Source: Archaeoglobaceae archaeon
GTDB taxonomy: Archaea; Halobacteriota; Archaeoglobi; Archaeoglobales; Archaeoglobaceae
Assembly (NCBI GenBank): GCA_027064525.1
Contig: JAMOPJ010000021.1
Location: 1-47,646, forward strand
DNA: 47,646 bases
Direction: 5' to 3'
Within the stretch, counting starts at the first letter, position 1. Each line of letters begins with the position of its first letter. Shown one piece after another: positions 32,836-42,961 of the stretch. Below the pieces are notes generated by a model. It was not told where the DNA came from. It did no database searches and saw nothing but the letters and a program-made list of their open reading frames with translations. A program made the position numbers and the translations under genes.

Positions 32836-33459
32836 ATGATATTCAAAGACAGAACACATGCTGGGAAAATCTTAGCCGAGCAAATTCCATTTAAATTCGA
32901 CGTAGTTGCCGTAATTCCGAGAGGCGGTGTTTTGGTCGGCGTTGAAATCGCGAAAAAGCATAAGAAACCAGTTTACGTTGTTGGAGTTAGGAAGATACCG
33001 ATCCCTTGGGAGCCCGAAGCCGGGTTTGGAGCAGTAGCGGAGGATGGTTCAATATACCTCAATGAGGAGATGCTTCCTCATTTGAATCTGCCGGAGGACA
33101 TGATAGCCGAGCTTGCTGAGAAGGTGAGAAAGGAGGTCGAAAGGAGGGTCAGATTTTACAGGATCAAAGAAATTGATCTAAATGGGAAAGATGTTCTGCT
33201 CGTCGATGACGGCTTTGCCACCGGTTATACAGCAATCGCTGGAATCATGATGCTCAGAAAGAAATGTGCAAAAAGAGTTTATGCCGTAGCACCATGCGCG
33301 CCACTTGATACCGTTCTTCTGCTGAGGAAGTATGCCGACGATGTTTTCGTCTTAAACATTCAAAAGTTTGGAGCTTTTGCAGTTGCAAGTTACTATCAGG
33401 ATTTTAGAGATCTAAGCGATGAGGAGGTCTTAAAGGCTTTGAAAGAGGTGGATCCCTAA
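32836..33459 (+). CDS. Phosphoribosyltransferase-family protein
   Basis: A type I phosphoribosyltransferase fold of 207 residues. The PRPP loop is LLVDDGFATGYTAIAGI, and the N-terminal substrate loop is VIPRGGVLVGVEIA. The helical insert in the middle (LPEDMIAELAEKVRKEVERR) matches the group of PRTase-like proteins often found beside hydrolases in bacteria and archaea, whose substrate is not established. A TATA-like AGTATAAATATTTATAG precedes it. It stands alone between decayed genes but is itself intact. Confidence 0.8.
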   Translation: MIFKDRTHAGKILAEQIPFKFDVVAVIPRGGVLVGVEIAKKHKKPVYVVGVRKIPIPWEPEAGFGAVAEDGSIYLNEEMLPHLNLPEDMIAELAEKVRKEVERRVRFYRIKEIDLNGKDVLLVDDGFATGYTAIAGIMMLRKKCAKRVYAVAPCAPLDTVLLLRKYADDVFVLNIQKFGAFAVASYYQDFRDLSDEEVLKALKEVDP

Positions 33460-33500
33460 ACAGCGGAATAAATAAATACGGTAACACAAATCTGTTTTGG

Positions 33501-34813
33501 ATGTTGAAAGAGATCGCTAAGGATATTAAAAGTCTAATCGATCCGGTAATTTGGATTACGGAAGGAAGATTTACGAGCAATGAGTTAAGACTATTTGATG
33601 ATGCGAGGCAACTCTATGAACTTCAGTTAGCCAAGTTGGAGTTTCTGAGATTCGGTGACGATCTAAAGAAATTCGTAAGAAGAACAGCCTATTTCGAGGA
33701 GATCCTCGGAAAGAAGAGCTGGCACTACTTCATAAGTGAAGTTAAGGGGAAGGGACAGATCGGACATACGAACCAATACATGACGCACTGGTTTTATCCC
33801 TACAAGGGAAAGTTTCACGGGCAGATGATCAAGGCTTTAATAAACTTCGTTGAGGCTAAAGAAGGTGATCTGATTCTGGATCCTTATTTGGGTTCTGGCA
33901 CGACTTTGATAGAGTCTTCCCTCTTAGGTATCGACGGCTATGGTGTCGAGATAAACCCTGCCTTAGCCATAGTCTCCCAGATCAAGTTGGACTCGTTAAA
34001 GATAAATTACGAAGAGATTTCAACCGAAATCGATTTCTCAAAAGTTTATAAGGTCTTCGAATACTTCTCAAGTCTCAAGATTCCAAAGAACTCGATTAAG
34101 CCAACTATTGAGGATTGCCTGACCGCTAAGGAGCTCTTGGAGATACTTTGGGAGAGATTCTTTCCATCCTCCTTCCTTCACGACCTACCCTTTGAATGGA
34201 GAAACTTTCTTCTCCTAATCTATCTTCACGCCCTCTCGGATTACACTTACCTTTCCGGAACGAAGAAGGGGAAATCGCTCCAACAGTTCTTTTTCGACAA
34301 CTTTAAGGAATACATGAAAACGATCGAAGGCTGTTGGAACATCATGAATCGGCTAGGAATCGAATTGGGCGATTACGAGATCCTTATAGGATCCGCTCTG
34401 GATGTAAAACTTAGAGAGAGAGCGTTAAGGGAATAGTTACATCCCCACCTTACAGCATAGCCCTCGACTACATAAAGAACGACGAGCATCTTCTTAACTA
34501 CTTGGGCGTCGACATCGGGGAGCTGAGAAACCACATGATCGGGTTGAAGGGAAGGGGTAAGGATAGGCTTGTGCTTTACGAGAGAGACCTCAAGAAGAGC
34601 ATAGAGGAGATGTTCAGAGTTCTCGATCCGAACGGTTGGGCGATAATAGTTTTGGGAGATATAAGCATAGACGGTAGTAGGACAAAATTCAACCGTAAGA
34701 TAATCGAATGGAGCAAGGACATCGGCTTTGAAGACGCTTGGCAGTTGGAGAGGACTATATTAGGAGGATTTGCGAAGTTGAGGTTCGAATACCTGATATT
34801 CCTTAAGAAGTGA
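33501..34813 (+). pseudogene. DNA amino-methyltransferase of a restriction-modification system, frameshifted
   Basis: The first frame (311 codons from ATG 33501) has SAM-binding motif I LDPYLGSGTT and stops at 34434-34436. The frame then continues in another register with catalytic motif IV TSPPY (34439-34453) and the C-terminus FEYLIFLKK at 34813. The frameshift lies in the tract AG x5 at 34413-34422: removing one AG joins LRE to SVKGIVTSPPY. Total length is two bases over whole codons, consistent with that. TSPPY marks N4-cytosine or N6-adenine methylation, with motif I before motif IV. Without a frame change the protein lacks its catalytic site. The partner endonuclease follows 4 bp later. 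Confidence 0.82.
34413..34422 (+). repeat. Dinucleotide tract (AG)5 at the methyltransferase frameshift
   Basis: Five AG units lie exactly where the reading frame breaks. Four units (or seven) would restore the full-length methyltransferase. Such tracts can slip in replication or transcription, but five units are short compared with classical phase-variable tracts. Confidence 0.6.
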
Positions 34814-34817
34814 GACG

Positions 34818-35608
34818 ATGGATAGGAGAACGAGAAAAAGGATATGGGACTACCTTGAAGGATTCATGCAAGGCTTAGTGAACAAATACGATCCAGACAT
34901 AGTTAAGAACGAGGTCTTGAAAAAAGAGATCTTCAGCGAGAAGAAGGGAGAATACAAGCCGTTTCACATGGCTCTGATTCCGGAGGAGTTTCTAAGAATT
35001 CAATCTTTCTTCAGATCCTTTTCCACATCTCTTGGGCAAGGCGTCTTCGAATACATAGCGAAGATAATTGCCGAAGACAGCGGTCTGTGGGGTGATGTTA
35101 AGAGAAACGCAAGGTTTGTTGCTACGGCATCTCCAAACGTTCAATCATTCGTTGACGATTACCTTGAAAGGTTAGAGCGGAAGATAGTCAAGCCGAGCAC
35201 GAATGTAGAGATCCCGAAGCCAGAAAACGAGGCCAAGAAGGAGATCGTCGTCGATCTCTATCTTAGGAGGGATGGTAAAGATTACTTTTTGGAGATAAAA
35301 TCACCGAAACCGAATAAGGATCAAACTCGTAGAACTAAGGAGAAGTTTCTGTATCTTAGGGCTAGTCCTTGGTTCAACGCTATCACGTTCTACGCTTTTC
35401 CTTACAATCCGTTCGGTGAAAGTAAGGAGAACTACAGGTGGAGCTTTACGAAGATGTTCTTCAGCATGGATGAGCTTTTAATTGGACAAGAATTCTGGGA
35501 TTTTTTGGGTGGGAAGGCACATACTTGGAATTGCTCGGACTGTTCAGGGAATTCGGTAAAAAGAGAGGTAGAGAGATAGTTAGAAAAATATTCAGATCTT
35601 ACCCTTGA
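34818..35608 (+). pseudogene. TdeIII-family type II restriction endonuclease, frameshifted near the end
   Basis: The protein resembles TdeIII-type restriction enzymes. The nuclease core has the Asp in VVDLYLRRDG and the ExK pair in YFLEIKSPKPNKDQ (PD-(D/E)xK pattern) at about 150-180. After FWDFLGGK the current frame gives an abnormal Cys-rich tail and stops at 35579. One added G in GGAAGGCAC (35512-35520) would restore GTYLELLGLFREFGKK and an end at 35608 overlapping the stop of rpl10e on the other strand. The catalytic residues lie before the break, so some activity cannot be excluded, but about 30 C-terminal residues are lost. Partner of the frameshifted methyltransferase. Confidence 0.78.
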
Positions 35609-36116
35609 GTAACTCCGCACCCTGCTCGACGATGATCTTCGTAGGAGTCGGCAACTTTTGGCTTGCTCTCTTCAAAGCTTCCTTTGCGAAGTCGAAGTGC
35701 TCAGGCTTAACCCAAAGGCTTAGAATCTTCGTTCCCGGTAAGACTCTCGCAGCCCTTCCAACTGGCTTACCAAAAGCCCGTCTCATACCCTGCGAGATTC
35801 TGTCAGCTCCAGCTCCGACGGCCATCTTATGCTCTCTTAGCACGTGGTGTGGGTATATCCTGATCTTAAGCTTGAAGTTGCTTGTACCGATCATCTTCGA
35901 CATGTATTTACCGGCCGCAAGCCTCGCAGCTTCGAGCGCCACATCTCTGATCTGGACCGCCTCCTCCGCAACCAGAGTGACCATGACAGGAAAGCTTGCA
36001 GACCTGTTACCCATCTCGAACTGCCTTATCCTGATTCCGGGAACACCGTCGATGTATTCTACCCTCGTGTAGGGTCTTTCCAGTCTTCTCCACATTCTCG
36101 CCGGCTTTCTCGCCAT
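35592..36116 (-). CDS. rpl10e: 50S ribosomal protein L10e (L16 family)
   Basis: A ribosomal protein of about 174 residues, the archaeal/eukaryotic counterpart of bacterial L16. It has the family start ARKPARMWRRLERPYTR, the core IYPHHVLREHKMAVGAGADR and GMRRAFGKPVGRAARV. The ATG at 36116 follows a GGAGTGGT sequence; an in-frame GTG at 36125 would overlap it. It follows ilvN by about 30 bp on the same strand, so it may be carried on the ilvBN transcript as well as its own. Its stop region overlaps the extended end of the restriction gene. Confidence 0.95.
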   Translation of the reverse strand: MARKPARMWRRLERPYTRVEYIDGVPGIRIRQFEMGNRSASFPVMVTLVAEEAVQIRDVALEAARLAAGKYMSKMIGTSNFKLKIRIYPHHVLREHKMAVGAGADRISQGMRRAFGKPVGRAARVLPGTKILSLWVKPEHFDFAKEALKRASQKLPTPTKIIVEQGAELLKGKI

Positions 36117-36147
36117 AGCTACCACTCCCCTTAGTGGATATTTAAGC

Positions 36148-36642
36148 TTAACCGACCGTCTTGGGACCTCTTGCCATCGAGATTTTGCCGGTTCGAGCCA
36201 TTTCCTTTATTCCATATTGTCTCATTAAATCTACGAACGCGTTTATCTTCTCCTCATCACCGGTGATTTCGATTATGAAGCTGTCCCTCGCGACATCAAC
36301 TATGCGAGCTCTGAAGATGTTTGCAATCTCTATTATCTCACTCCTCTTTGCAGGGGTCGCGTGAACCTTTATGAGTGCGAGTTCTCTCTCAACGCTGTTC
36401 TCGCTAAGATCGCTGACCTTTATAACCTCGATGAGCTTGTTCAGCTGCTTCATGACCTGCTCAAGGGTTCTGTCGTTACCTCTGACGACTATGGTCATCC
36501 TCGAGATATCCTCCCTTTCAGTCGTCCCGACGGCTAAGCTTTCTATGTTGAAACCCCTCCTTCTGAACAGAGAAGAGACCCTTGCCAAAACTCCGGGCTT
36601 GTTCTCAACCAAAACCGCAATCGTGCATCTCTTCTCACTCAC
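36148..36642 (-). CDS. ilvN: Acetolactate synthase small (regulatory) subunit
   Basis: A regulatory subunit of about 164 residues with an N-terminal ACT domain (about 5-80: [20 protein letters not shown], then the valine-binding region) and the typical second domain ([21 protein letters not shown]). It binds valine and activates the large subunit. The GTG at 36642 is chosen because GGAGGT lies about 8 bases upstream; a TTG at 36648 is too close. It overlaps the ilvB stop by about 8 bp, so synthesis of the two subunits is coupled. Confidence 0.93.
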   Translation of the reverse strand: MSEKRCTIAVLVENKPGVLARVSSLFRRRGFNIESLAVGTTEREDISRMTIVVRGNDRTLEQVMKQLNKLIEVIKVSDLSENSVERELALIKVHATPAKRSEIIEIANIFRARIVDVARDSFIIEITGDEEKINAFVDLMRQYGIKEMARTGKISMARGPKTVG

Positions 36643-38299
36643 CGTCAAGCACCTCCCTCAACGATCTGCCCGGAGGGACGAACGGAAAGACGTTCTCCTC
36701 AACCTCAACGTGGAAATCTATGACTACTGGCTTATCGATTTCGAAAGCCTCTTTAAGAGCATCTTCAACTTCTGAAGGCTTTTCGACCGTTATTCCGTGA
36801 GCCCCGAAGCCTTCAGCGATCTTTTCGAAGCTTAGCTCTGGATATCTCAGCCTCGTTGCGGAGTATCTCTTCTTATAGAACAGCTGTTGCCATTGCCTAA
36901 CCATACCTAAGTAGGCGTTGTTCAGGACGCACACCTTAACTGGTATATTGTAATCGACGCAAGTTGCGAGTTCCTGAATGTTCATCAGAAAACTACCATC
37001 TCCGGCTATATCCACAACAGTCTTATCGGGAAATGCAACCTGAGCGCCCATCGCAGCTGGAAAACCGAAACCCATTGTTCCGAGCCCACCGGAAGTTATG
37101 AACTGGCGAGGATACTTCACCTTGAAGTATTGAGCCGCCCACATCTGGTTTTGTCCAACTTCTGTTGTAACGATTGCATCCGGAGCCAATTCGTATATTT
37201 TCTCTATCACGAACTGAGGCTTTATGACGTTTTCATCTTGTTTATACTTCAGCGGGTATTTCTTCTTCAACTCTTTGACCCTGTCCATCCACTCCTTCCT
37301 CTGCTTCGTCTTAATCATCTTGATCATCTCTTGCAGTATCAGCTTAGCATCTCCGACTATCGGCACGTCAACTCTGACATTCTTCCCGATCTCAGCCGGA
37401 TCGATGTCTATGTGGATTATCTTCGCATTCGGAGCGAATTCTGAGAACTTTCCAACCGTTCTATCGCTGAAACGACATCCAATCGCTATTATCAGATCAG
37501 CCTCCATGACAGCGTAGTTTCCGTATTTCGTTCCGTGCATACCTATGAATCCCAAGCAGAGTGGATGTTCCTCTGGAATCGCTCCCTTGCCCATGAGAGT
37601 TGTGACCACGAACGCTGGAATAGTCTCCGCAAGCTTGAGCACCTCCTCGTGTGCATTGGAGAGCCTAACACCACCCCCAGCTAAAATTATCGGTCTCTCC
37701 GACTTCATTATCAGATCCACCGCTTTTTTGATCTGTTTCGGATGTCCTTTGATCTTGGGCTTGTAACCGATCAGATCTACCTTCTCTGGATAGTCGAAAT
37801 CGATATCAGCCATGGTTACATCTCTTGGTAGATCTATCAAAACTGGGCCCGGTCTGCCAGTAGATGCTATGTAAAACGCCTCTTTGATTATCCTGAGTAG
37901 CTGTTTCTCGTCGGTCACGAGGTAGTTGTGTTTTGTTATGGGCATCGTTATTCCCGTTGTATCCGCCTCCTGAAAAGCGTCATTTCCTATCATGGGCCTT
38001 GGAACTTGCCCGGTCATCACAACCAAAGGCGAAGAATCCATGTAGGCCGTAGCTATGCCTGTCACTGTGTTAGTTGCTCCCGGGCCAGAAGTTGCGAACG
38101 CAACACCAACCCTGCCAGTAGCTCTCGCGTAGCCATCTGCTGCGTGCACAGCAGCCTGTTCATGCCTCGTCAGTATGTGGACTATTTCAGAATCGTATAA
38201 GGCATCATAGACCTCCAAAATCGCCCCGCCGGGAATTCCAAATATGTGCTCGACACCTTCCATCTCCAGAGCCTTGACGATCGCATCTGCAGCACGCAT
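36635..38299 (-). CDS. ilvB: Acetolactate synthase large (catalytic) subunit
   Basis: A ThDP-dependent enzyme of 554 residues that condenses pyruvate to acetolactate, or pyruvate with 2-ketobutyrate, in Val, Leu and Ile synthesis. The activating glutamate is in [16 protein letters not shown], the ThDP motif is [13 protein letters not shown] through VLNN, and the FAD-binding middle domain has GIMGMHG-like [14 protein letters not shown]. No neighbouring ilvC or leuA is present. The 5' side has a TATA-like TTTAAATTAT and an inverted repeat. Confidence 0.95.
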   Translation of the reverse strand: MRAADAIVKALEMEGVEHIFGIPGGAILEVYDALYDSEIVHILTRHEQAAVHAADGYARATGRVGVAFATSGPGATNTVTGIATAYMDSSPLVVMTGQVPRPMIGNDAFQEADTTGITMPITKHNYLVTDEKQLLRIIKEAFYIASTGRPGPVLIDLPRDVTMADIDFDYPEKVDLIGYKPKIKGHPKQIKKAVDLIMKSERPIILAGGGVRLSNAHEEVLKLAETIPAFVVTTLMGKGAIPEEHPLCLGFIGMHGTKYGNYAVMEADLIIAIGCRFSDRTVGKFSEFAPNAKIIHIDIDPAEIGKNVRVDVPIVGDAKLILQEMIKMIKTKQRKEWMDRVKELKKKYPLKYKQDENVIKPQFVIEKIYELAPDAIVTTEVGQNQMWAAQYFKVKYPRQFITSGGLGTMGFGFPAAMGAQVAFPDKTVVDIAGDGSFLMNIQELATCVDYNIPVKVCVLNNAYLGMVRQWQQLFYKKRYSATRLRYPELSFEKIAEGFGAHGITVEKPSEVEDALKEAFEIDKPVVIDFHVEVEENVFPFVPPGRSLREVLDGE

Positions 38300-38317
38300 A
38301 GAACCACCCCAAGAAAC

Positions 38318-38333
38318 CCCGCAAAAAAGCGGG
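38318..38333 (-). promoter_or_regulatory. Inverted repeat CCCGC-N6-GCGGG in the ilvB promoter
   Basis: CCCGC (38318-38322) and GCGGG (38329-38333) enclose six A residues on the plus strand. The dyad lies between the ilvB TATA-like box (about 38334-38343) and the ATG at 38299, which a GGGGTGG sequence precedes. This suits a repressor site or a leader hairpin. From 38344 to 38565 I see only AT-rich promoter-like DNA for the neighbouring amt pseudogene. Confidence 0.4.
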
Positions 38334-38565
38334 ATAATTTAAGCTACCAATACTACCAAAAGCAATACGGGGAGAATAATGGTCGGAGTTGAAATTTTTT
38401 GCATTAGTTTGCAGTGATGTTGCAAATTTTAAATATTTTTCGATGATAGTTCAGCTTTCGAACTCTAACGAAATTTTCAGTCAGATCGTCTAAACTATGA
38501 AAAATTATGAATCTTTAGGACATTTTGTTAAAAATTTTTAAAAAATCATAGATTCGTCTGAGGTT

Positions 38566-39583
<1,018 letters not shown>

Positions 39584-39634
39584 CGCTAATTTTAATTCTA
39601 TTATTTAAAATATTTTAATTTTAAAATATAGGTG

Positions 39635-40936
39635 TTAAATCTTTCTTCTGTCAATAACTCTCTTTGCTTTTCCTTCGAACCTCTGCAGAGTGCCAGGATT
39701 CACGACTTCAACCTTAGCTCGGATTCCAAGCACGGACTTTAACTGTTCCTCTATCTTCTTCTCAAGCTCAAGGATGTCCGTAGTCCTGTCGATCTTAGCC
39801 TTGTCGCTCAGCTCAACCTGAACTGTCATCTCATCCAATCCATCTTCTCTTCTGTCAAGTATGATCATGTAGTGCTCTCCGACTTCTGGAATCTGCATGA
39901 GGACATGCTCTATCTGGCTTGGAAAGACGTTAACACCTCTGACTATGATCATGTCGTCCGCTCTGCCCAGAATCCTCATTATGCGTGGATGAGTTCTTCC
40001 ACATGCGCACTTTTCGGTTTCCATTATCGTTATGTCTCCAGTCCTCCACCTTATGAGCGGTAATGCTTCCTTACTCAGCGTGGTTACTACGAGTTCACCT
40101 TTCTCGCCCTCGCCAAGTTGTTCGCCCGTTTCAGGGTCGATTATTTCGATCAAGAAGTGATCAGCCCAGATGTGCAATCCGTGTCTCTCCACACACTCTG
40201 TAAACAGTGGCCCGCTTAGCTCTGAAGTTCCGTAGACATCGTAAGCTGTAATACCGGTCTTTTTCTCTATCCTCTTCCTCGTTTCCTCACTCCAAGGCTC
40301 CGCGCCGAATATTCCCATTCTGAGCTTAGTATCGTTTGCTATATCAACACCCATCTTTGTAGCGTATTCCGTCAGGTATAGCATGTATGAGGGCGTGCAG
40401 CAGATCACAGTAGACTTCAGATCCTTCATGAGTTCGATTTGCCTCTGAGTGTTTCCGGCTGAAATCGGAATAACTGTAGCACCGAGCCTCTCTACGGCAT
40501 AGTGGAATCCTAAACCGCCGGTAAAGAGTCCGTAACCGTATGCTATCTGAACTATGTCGTTGTTCGTGACTCCACAAGCTGTAAGACTTCTGCACATGCA
40601 TTCAACCCAAACGTCTATGTCGTTCGCCGTATATCCTACAACTGTAGGTTTCCCAGTCGTTCCGCTCGAAGCGTGGAATCTGACGATCTGAGAAAGGGGA
40701 ACAGCAAACATTCCGAACGGGTAGTTGTCCCTCAAATCTTGCTTACACGTGAAGGGTAACTTCGAAAGATCGTTCAAACCCTTTATGTCCCAAGGATGCA
40801 GATCAATCTCCTTAAACTTTCTCCTGTAAAACGGAGAATATTCGTATGCGTAGTAAACCAAAGCTCTTAGCTTTCTTTCCTGTAGCTCTTGCAGATCTTT
40901 TTGTGGCATTCTTTCGATGCTTGGATTCCAGAACAT
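39635..40936 (-). CDS. paaK: Phenylacetate-CoA ligase family protein
   Basis: An AMP-forming acyl-CoA ligase of about 433 residues. The family start MFWNPSIERMP, YYAYEYSPFYRRKFKEI, the AMP motif FHASSGTTGKPTV and DVYGTSELSGPLF fit the phenylacetate-CoA ligase group, with C-terminal hinge IMRILGRADDMIIVRGVNVFPSQ cut here as residues about 325-347. These enzymes activate arylacetates formed from aromatic amino acids. The ATG at 40936 is preferred to a GTG at 40948. It lies 36 bp downstream of the gene at 40973, possibly one transcript. Confidence 0.87.
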   Translation of the reverse strand: MFWNPSIERMPQKDLQELQERKLRALVYYAYEYSPFYRRKFKEIDLHPWDIKGLNDLSKLPFTCKQDLRDNYPFGMFAVPLSQIVRFHASSGTTGKPTVVGYTANDIDVWVECMCRSLTACGVTNNDIVQIAYGYGLFTGGLGFHYAVERLGATVIPISAGNTQRQIELMKDLKSTVICCTPSYMLYLTEYATKMGVDIANDTKLRMGIFGAEPWSEETRKRIEKKTGITAYDVYGTSELSGPLFTECVERHGLHIWADHFLIEIIDPETGEQLGEGEKGELVVTTLSKEALPLIRWRTGDITIMETEKCACGRTHPRIMRILGRADDMIIVRGVNVFPSQIEHVLMQIPEVGEHYMIILDRREDGLDEMTVQVELSDKAKIDRTTDILELEKKIEEQLKSVLGIRAKVEVVNPGTLQRFEGKAKRVIDRRKI

Positions 40937-40972
40937 TCCAACCACCAACGTGGTTGTTAAGGTCTATGTTAA

Positions 40973-42202
40973 TTATTTTTCCTTTTCCTCCTCCTCAAGC
41001 TTCTTGATCTCGTTGACGAGCATCGGAAGAACAACTCCCGGATCGCTTACGATTCCTAAAGCGTGGGTTGTTCCTCTGTCGAGCAATCTCGTTACCACGT
41101 AAGGATTCATATCGACTATAACCGTCTTAACAGTAGAGGGAAGCATGTTACCTGTGGCGATGCCGTGAAGCATCGATGCCCATATTATGCACATTCCGTT
41201 TCCGCTCGCATCTGCTTGCCATATGTATTTTCTCATCTCATCTTGCGCTTGCATAACGTCGGTGATTGTATCTGGCAGTGGCCCATCATCTCTAATAGAA
41301 CCAGCTATTACGAAAGGAACGTTGTTCTTGACGCACTCATAAAGCACACCGGACTTCAGAATACCCTTCTCTACAGCTTTCTTTATGCTACCAGCCTTCC
41401 ACATCTCGTTTATCGCAACCAAGTGGTTTCTGTATCCACCCTTATAGACTTTTCCGGTGTTTTTATCCATGCCTAAAGTTGTGCCAAAGAGTTGCTTTTC
41501 GATGTCCATCACAGCGAATCCGTTTCCGGTAAACAGAGCTTGGCAGTATCCCATCCTGATCAATTCCGCTAAAGCCGCATCCGCACCGGTGTGGGCAACA
41601 GCCGTTCCAACAACGTGGATTATGAACCCGTTCTCGTCCTTAACTCTCTTCATTTCCTTCGCAAGCCTCTTTATGAGAGAGTTTACTGGCTTCTCCGCGC
41701 TCACATCGGAGGTCATGAAGCCGAAGATGTCCGTTGGCTCTCTTGGACGTTGGGGGACTTCGACCCTTATTCCATCATGCCCGATTACTACAAGATCTCC
41801 CTTCTTAACCAAACCCTGCCTCTTGCAAACCGGCTCTCCGTTTTCTATGACTATAACGCAGTCCATCTCAATGTTCTTAACCTTCTTCCACTCCCCGTTG
41901 ATGTAAACGTAAGTCGGATGGTGCGTCGTTGCATAGAATCCATCCGGCAGAACCTTATCCGCAGGAGCAGGAGCAACCTTAACCTCTTTCTTTGGCAGAA
42001 TGACTCCCAACTTTTCAAGCTCTTCGAAAAGCTTCTCATCGCCTTCGACGATCATCTTGCAGTAGCTCTCATCCACCTTTGTTTTACCGACTCTGAGCTC
42101 TAAAATCTCGAAATCTCCACCCATCTCTATGATCGTGTCCAGAACCTTTGGCAGGATCATCGAATCTATGATGTGACCTTTGAGTTCGACAACCTCTCTC
42201 AT
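40973..42202 (-). CDS. Archaeal ornithine cyclodeaminase-type (LOR/SDH, TIGR00300) protein
   Basis: A 409-residue protein of the TIGR00300 family: N-terminal LOR/SDH domain (about 1-110, ELKGHIIDSMILPKVLD, then TTHHPTYVYINGEW) and C-terminal Rossmann-like domain with VVGTAVAHTGADAAL and FVIAGSIRDDGPLPDT. Archaeal members have been shown to convert ornithine to proline, and related cyanobacterial proteins combine this with arginine breakdown. The C-terminal part is intact and length is typical. The ATG lies about 27 bp from the TATA-like CTTATAAAAA and diverges from the GTPase-module operon. Confidence 0.85.
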   Translation of the reverse strand: MREVVELKGHIIDSMILPKVLDTIIEMGGDFEILELRVGKTKVDESYCKMIVEGDEKLFEELEKLGVILPKKEVKVAPAPADKVLPDGFYATTHHPTYVYINGEWKKVKNIEMDCVIVIENGEPVCKRQGLVKKGDLVVIGHDGIRVEVPQRPREPTDIFGFMTSDVSAEKPVNSLIKRLAKEMKRVKDENGFIIHVVGTAVAHTGADAALAELIRMGYCQALFTGNGFAVMDIEKQLFGTTLGMDKNTGKVYKGGYRNHLVAINEMWKAGSIKKAVEKGILKSGVLYECVKNNVPFVIAGSIRDDGPLPDTITDVMQAQDEMRKYIWQADASGNGMCIIWASMLHGIATGNMLPSTVKTVIVDMNPYVVTRLLDRGTTHALGIVSDPGVVLPMLVNEIKKLEEEEKEK

Positions 42203-42280
42203 AGCCTATGACATTTGGCATGATTTTTATAAGACTTTGCCTCACAGTTATATTTATATATAAGGTTCAGGGACGGGAAG

Positions 42281-42290
42281 ATTTATATAT
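42281..42290 (+). promoter_or_regulatory. TATA box of the ATPase-GTPase-Roadblock-V4R operon
   Basis: ATTTATATAT is centred about 28 bp upstream of the ATG at 42314, the usual archaeal spacing for a leaderless transcript. A second TATA-like stretch, TATATTTATATATAAG, lies 30 bp further upstream and may be an alternative promoter or the start region of the divergent gene. Confidence 0.55.
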
Positions 42291-42313
42291 TGCCTGAGAT
42301 AGTGATTATCATA

Positions 42314-42961
42314 ATGAGAATTGACATCCTAGACATCGATATAGACAGTAACAACATCATGGTGATCGGCCCACCTTTGGTAGGAAAGTCGATATTCGTT
42401 AGAAACATCGTCCTCGAAAAGGTTAGCGGCGGATCCGGAGGAATATACATCACAACAAAAGATACGGCCGAAACAATCTTGGACTGGTTTCAAAAGTTCA
42501 ATCTGAACGAGATCAAGATCATAGATTGTGTTTCGAGGACGATCTTCTCAGATGCCCCAGACACGGACGACATAAAGAGGGTATCTATTATGGATCTGAC
42601 CGGAATTTCAGTTCGAATAAACATGTTTCTTGAGAGGTTTTGGAAGTCTGGGAAGAGAGACGTCGTGATAGCTTTCGATTCAGTCTCAACAGTTCTGATG
42701 TATCTAAATCCTCAGACGGTGTTCAGGTTTTTGCATGTCTTAACGAACAGGATTAAGAGCTTCGGAGCTTTTGCGTTTTACACCGTCGATGAGAACATGC
42801 ACGATGAAAGGACTATTGCGATGCTCAAACAGCTTTTCAACGGGGTTATCGAGCTTAAAGATGAGGGAAATCGGAGAATATTCAGATACGTTAGTCCTTC
42901 CATAAGAACCGAGTGGAAGGAGTTTAACATAGTCAACGATAAGTTGGAGGTGTTGTCATGA
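42314..42961 (+). CDS. KaiC/RecA-like ATPase, first gene of the GTPase-module operon
   Basis: A single-domain RecA/KaiC-type ATPase of about 215 residues. Walker A GPPLVGKS lies at 19-26, followed by VYITTKD-like GIYITTKDTAETILDWF, and Walker B RDVVIAFDSVS at about 115-124. Single KaiC-like domains in archaea serve as signal-transducing ATPases, often beside chemosensory or motility genes. The next gene begins inside its stop codon (4-bp overlap). A TATA box 28 bp before the ATG at 42314 excludes a TTG at 42290. The operon partners (Ras-like GTPase, Roadblock, V4R) indicate a switch module; the output is unknown. Confidence 0.85.
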   Translation: MRIDILDIDIDSNNIMVIGPPLVGKSIFVRNIVLEKVSGGSGGIYITTKDTAETILDWFQKFNLNEIKIIDCVSRTIFSDAPDTDDIKRVSIMDLTGISVRINMFLERFWKSGKRDVVIAFDSVSTVLMYLNPQTVFRFLHVLTNRIKSFGAFAFYTVDENMHDERTIAMLKQLFNGVIELKDEGNRRIFRYVSPSIRTEWKEFNIVNDKLEVLS

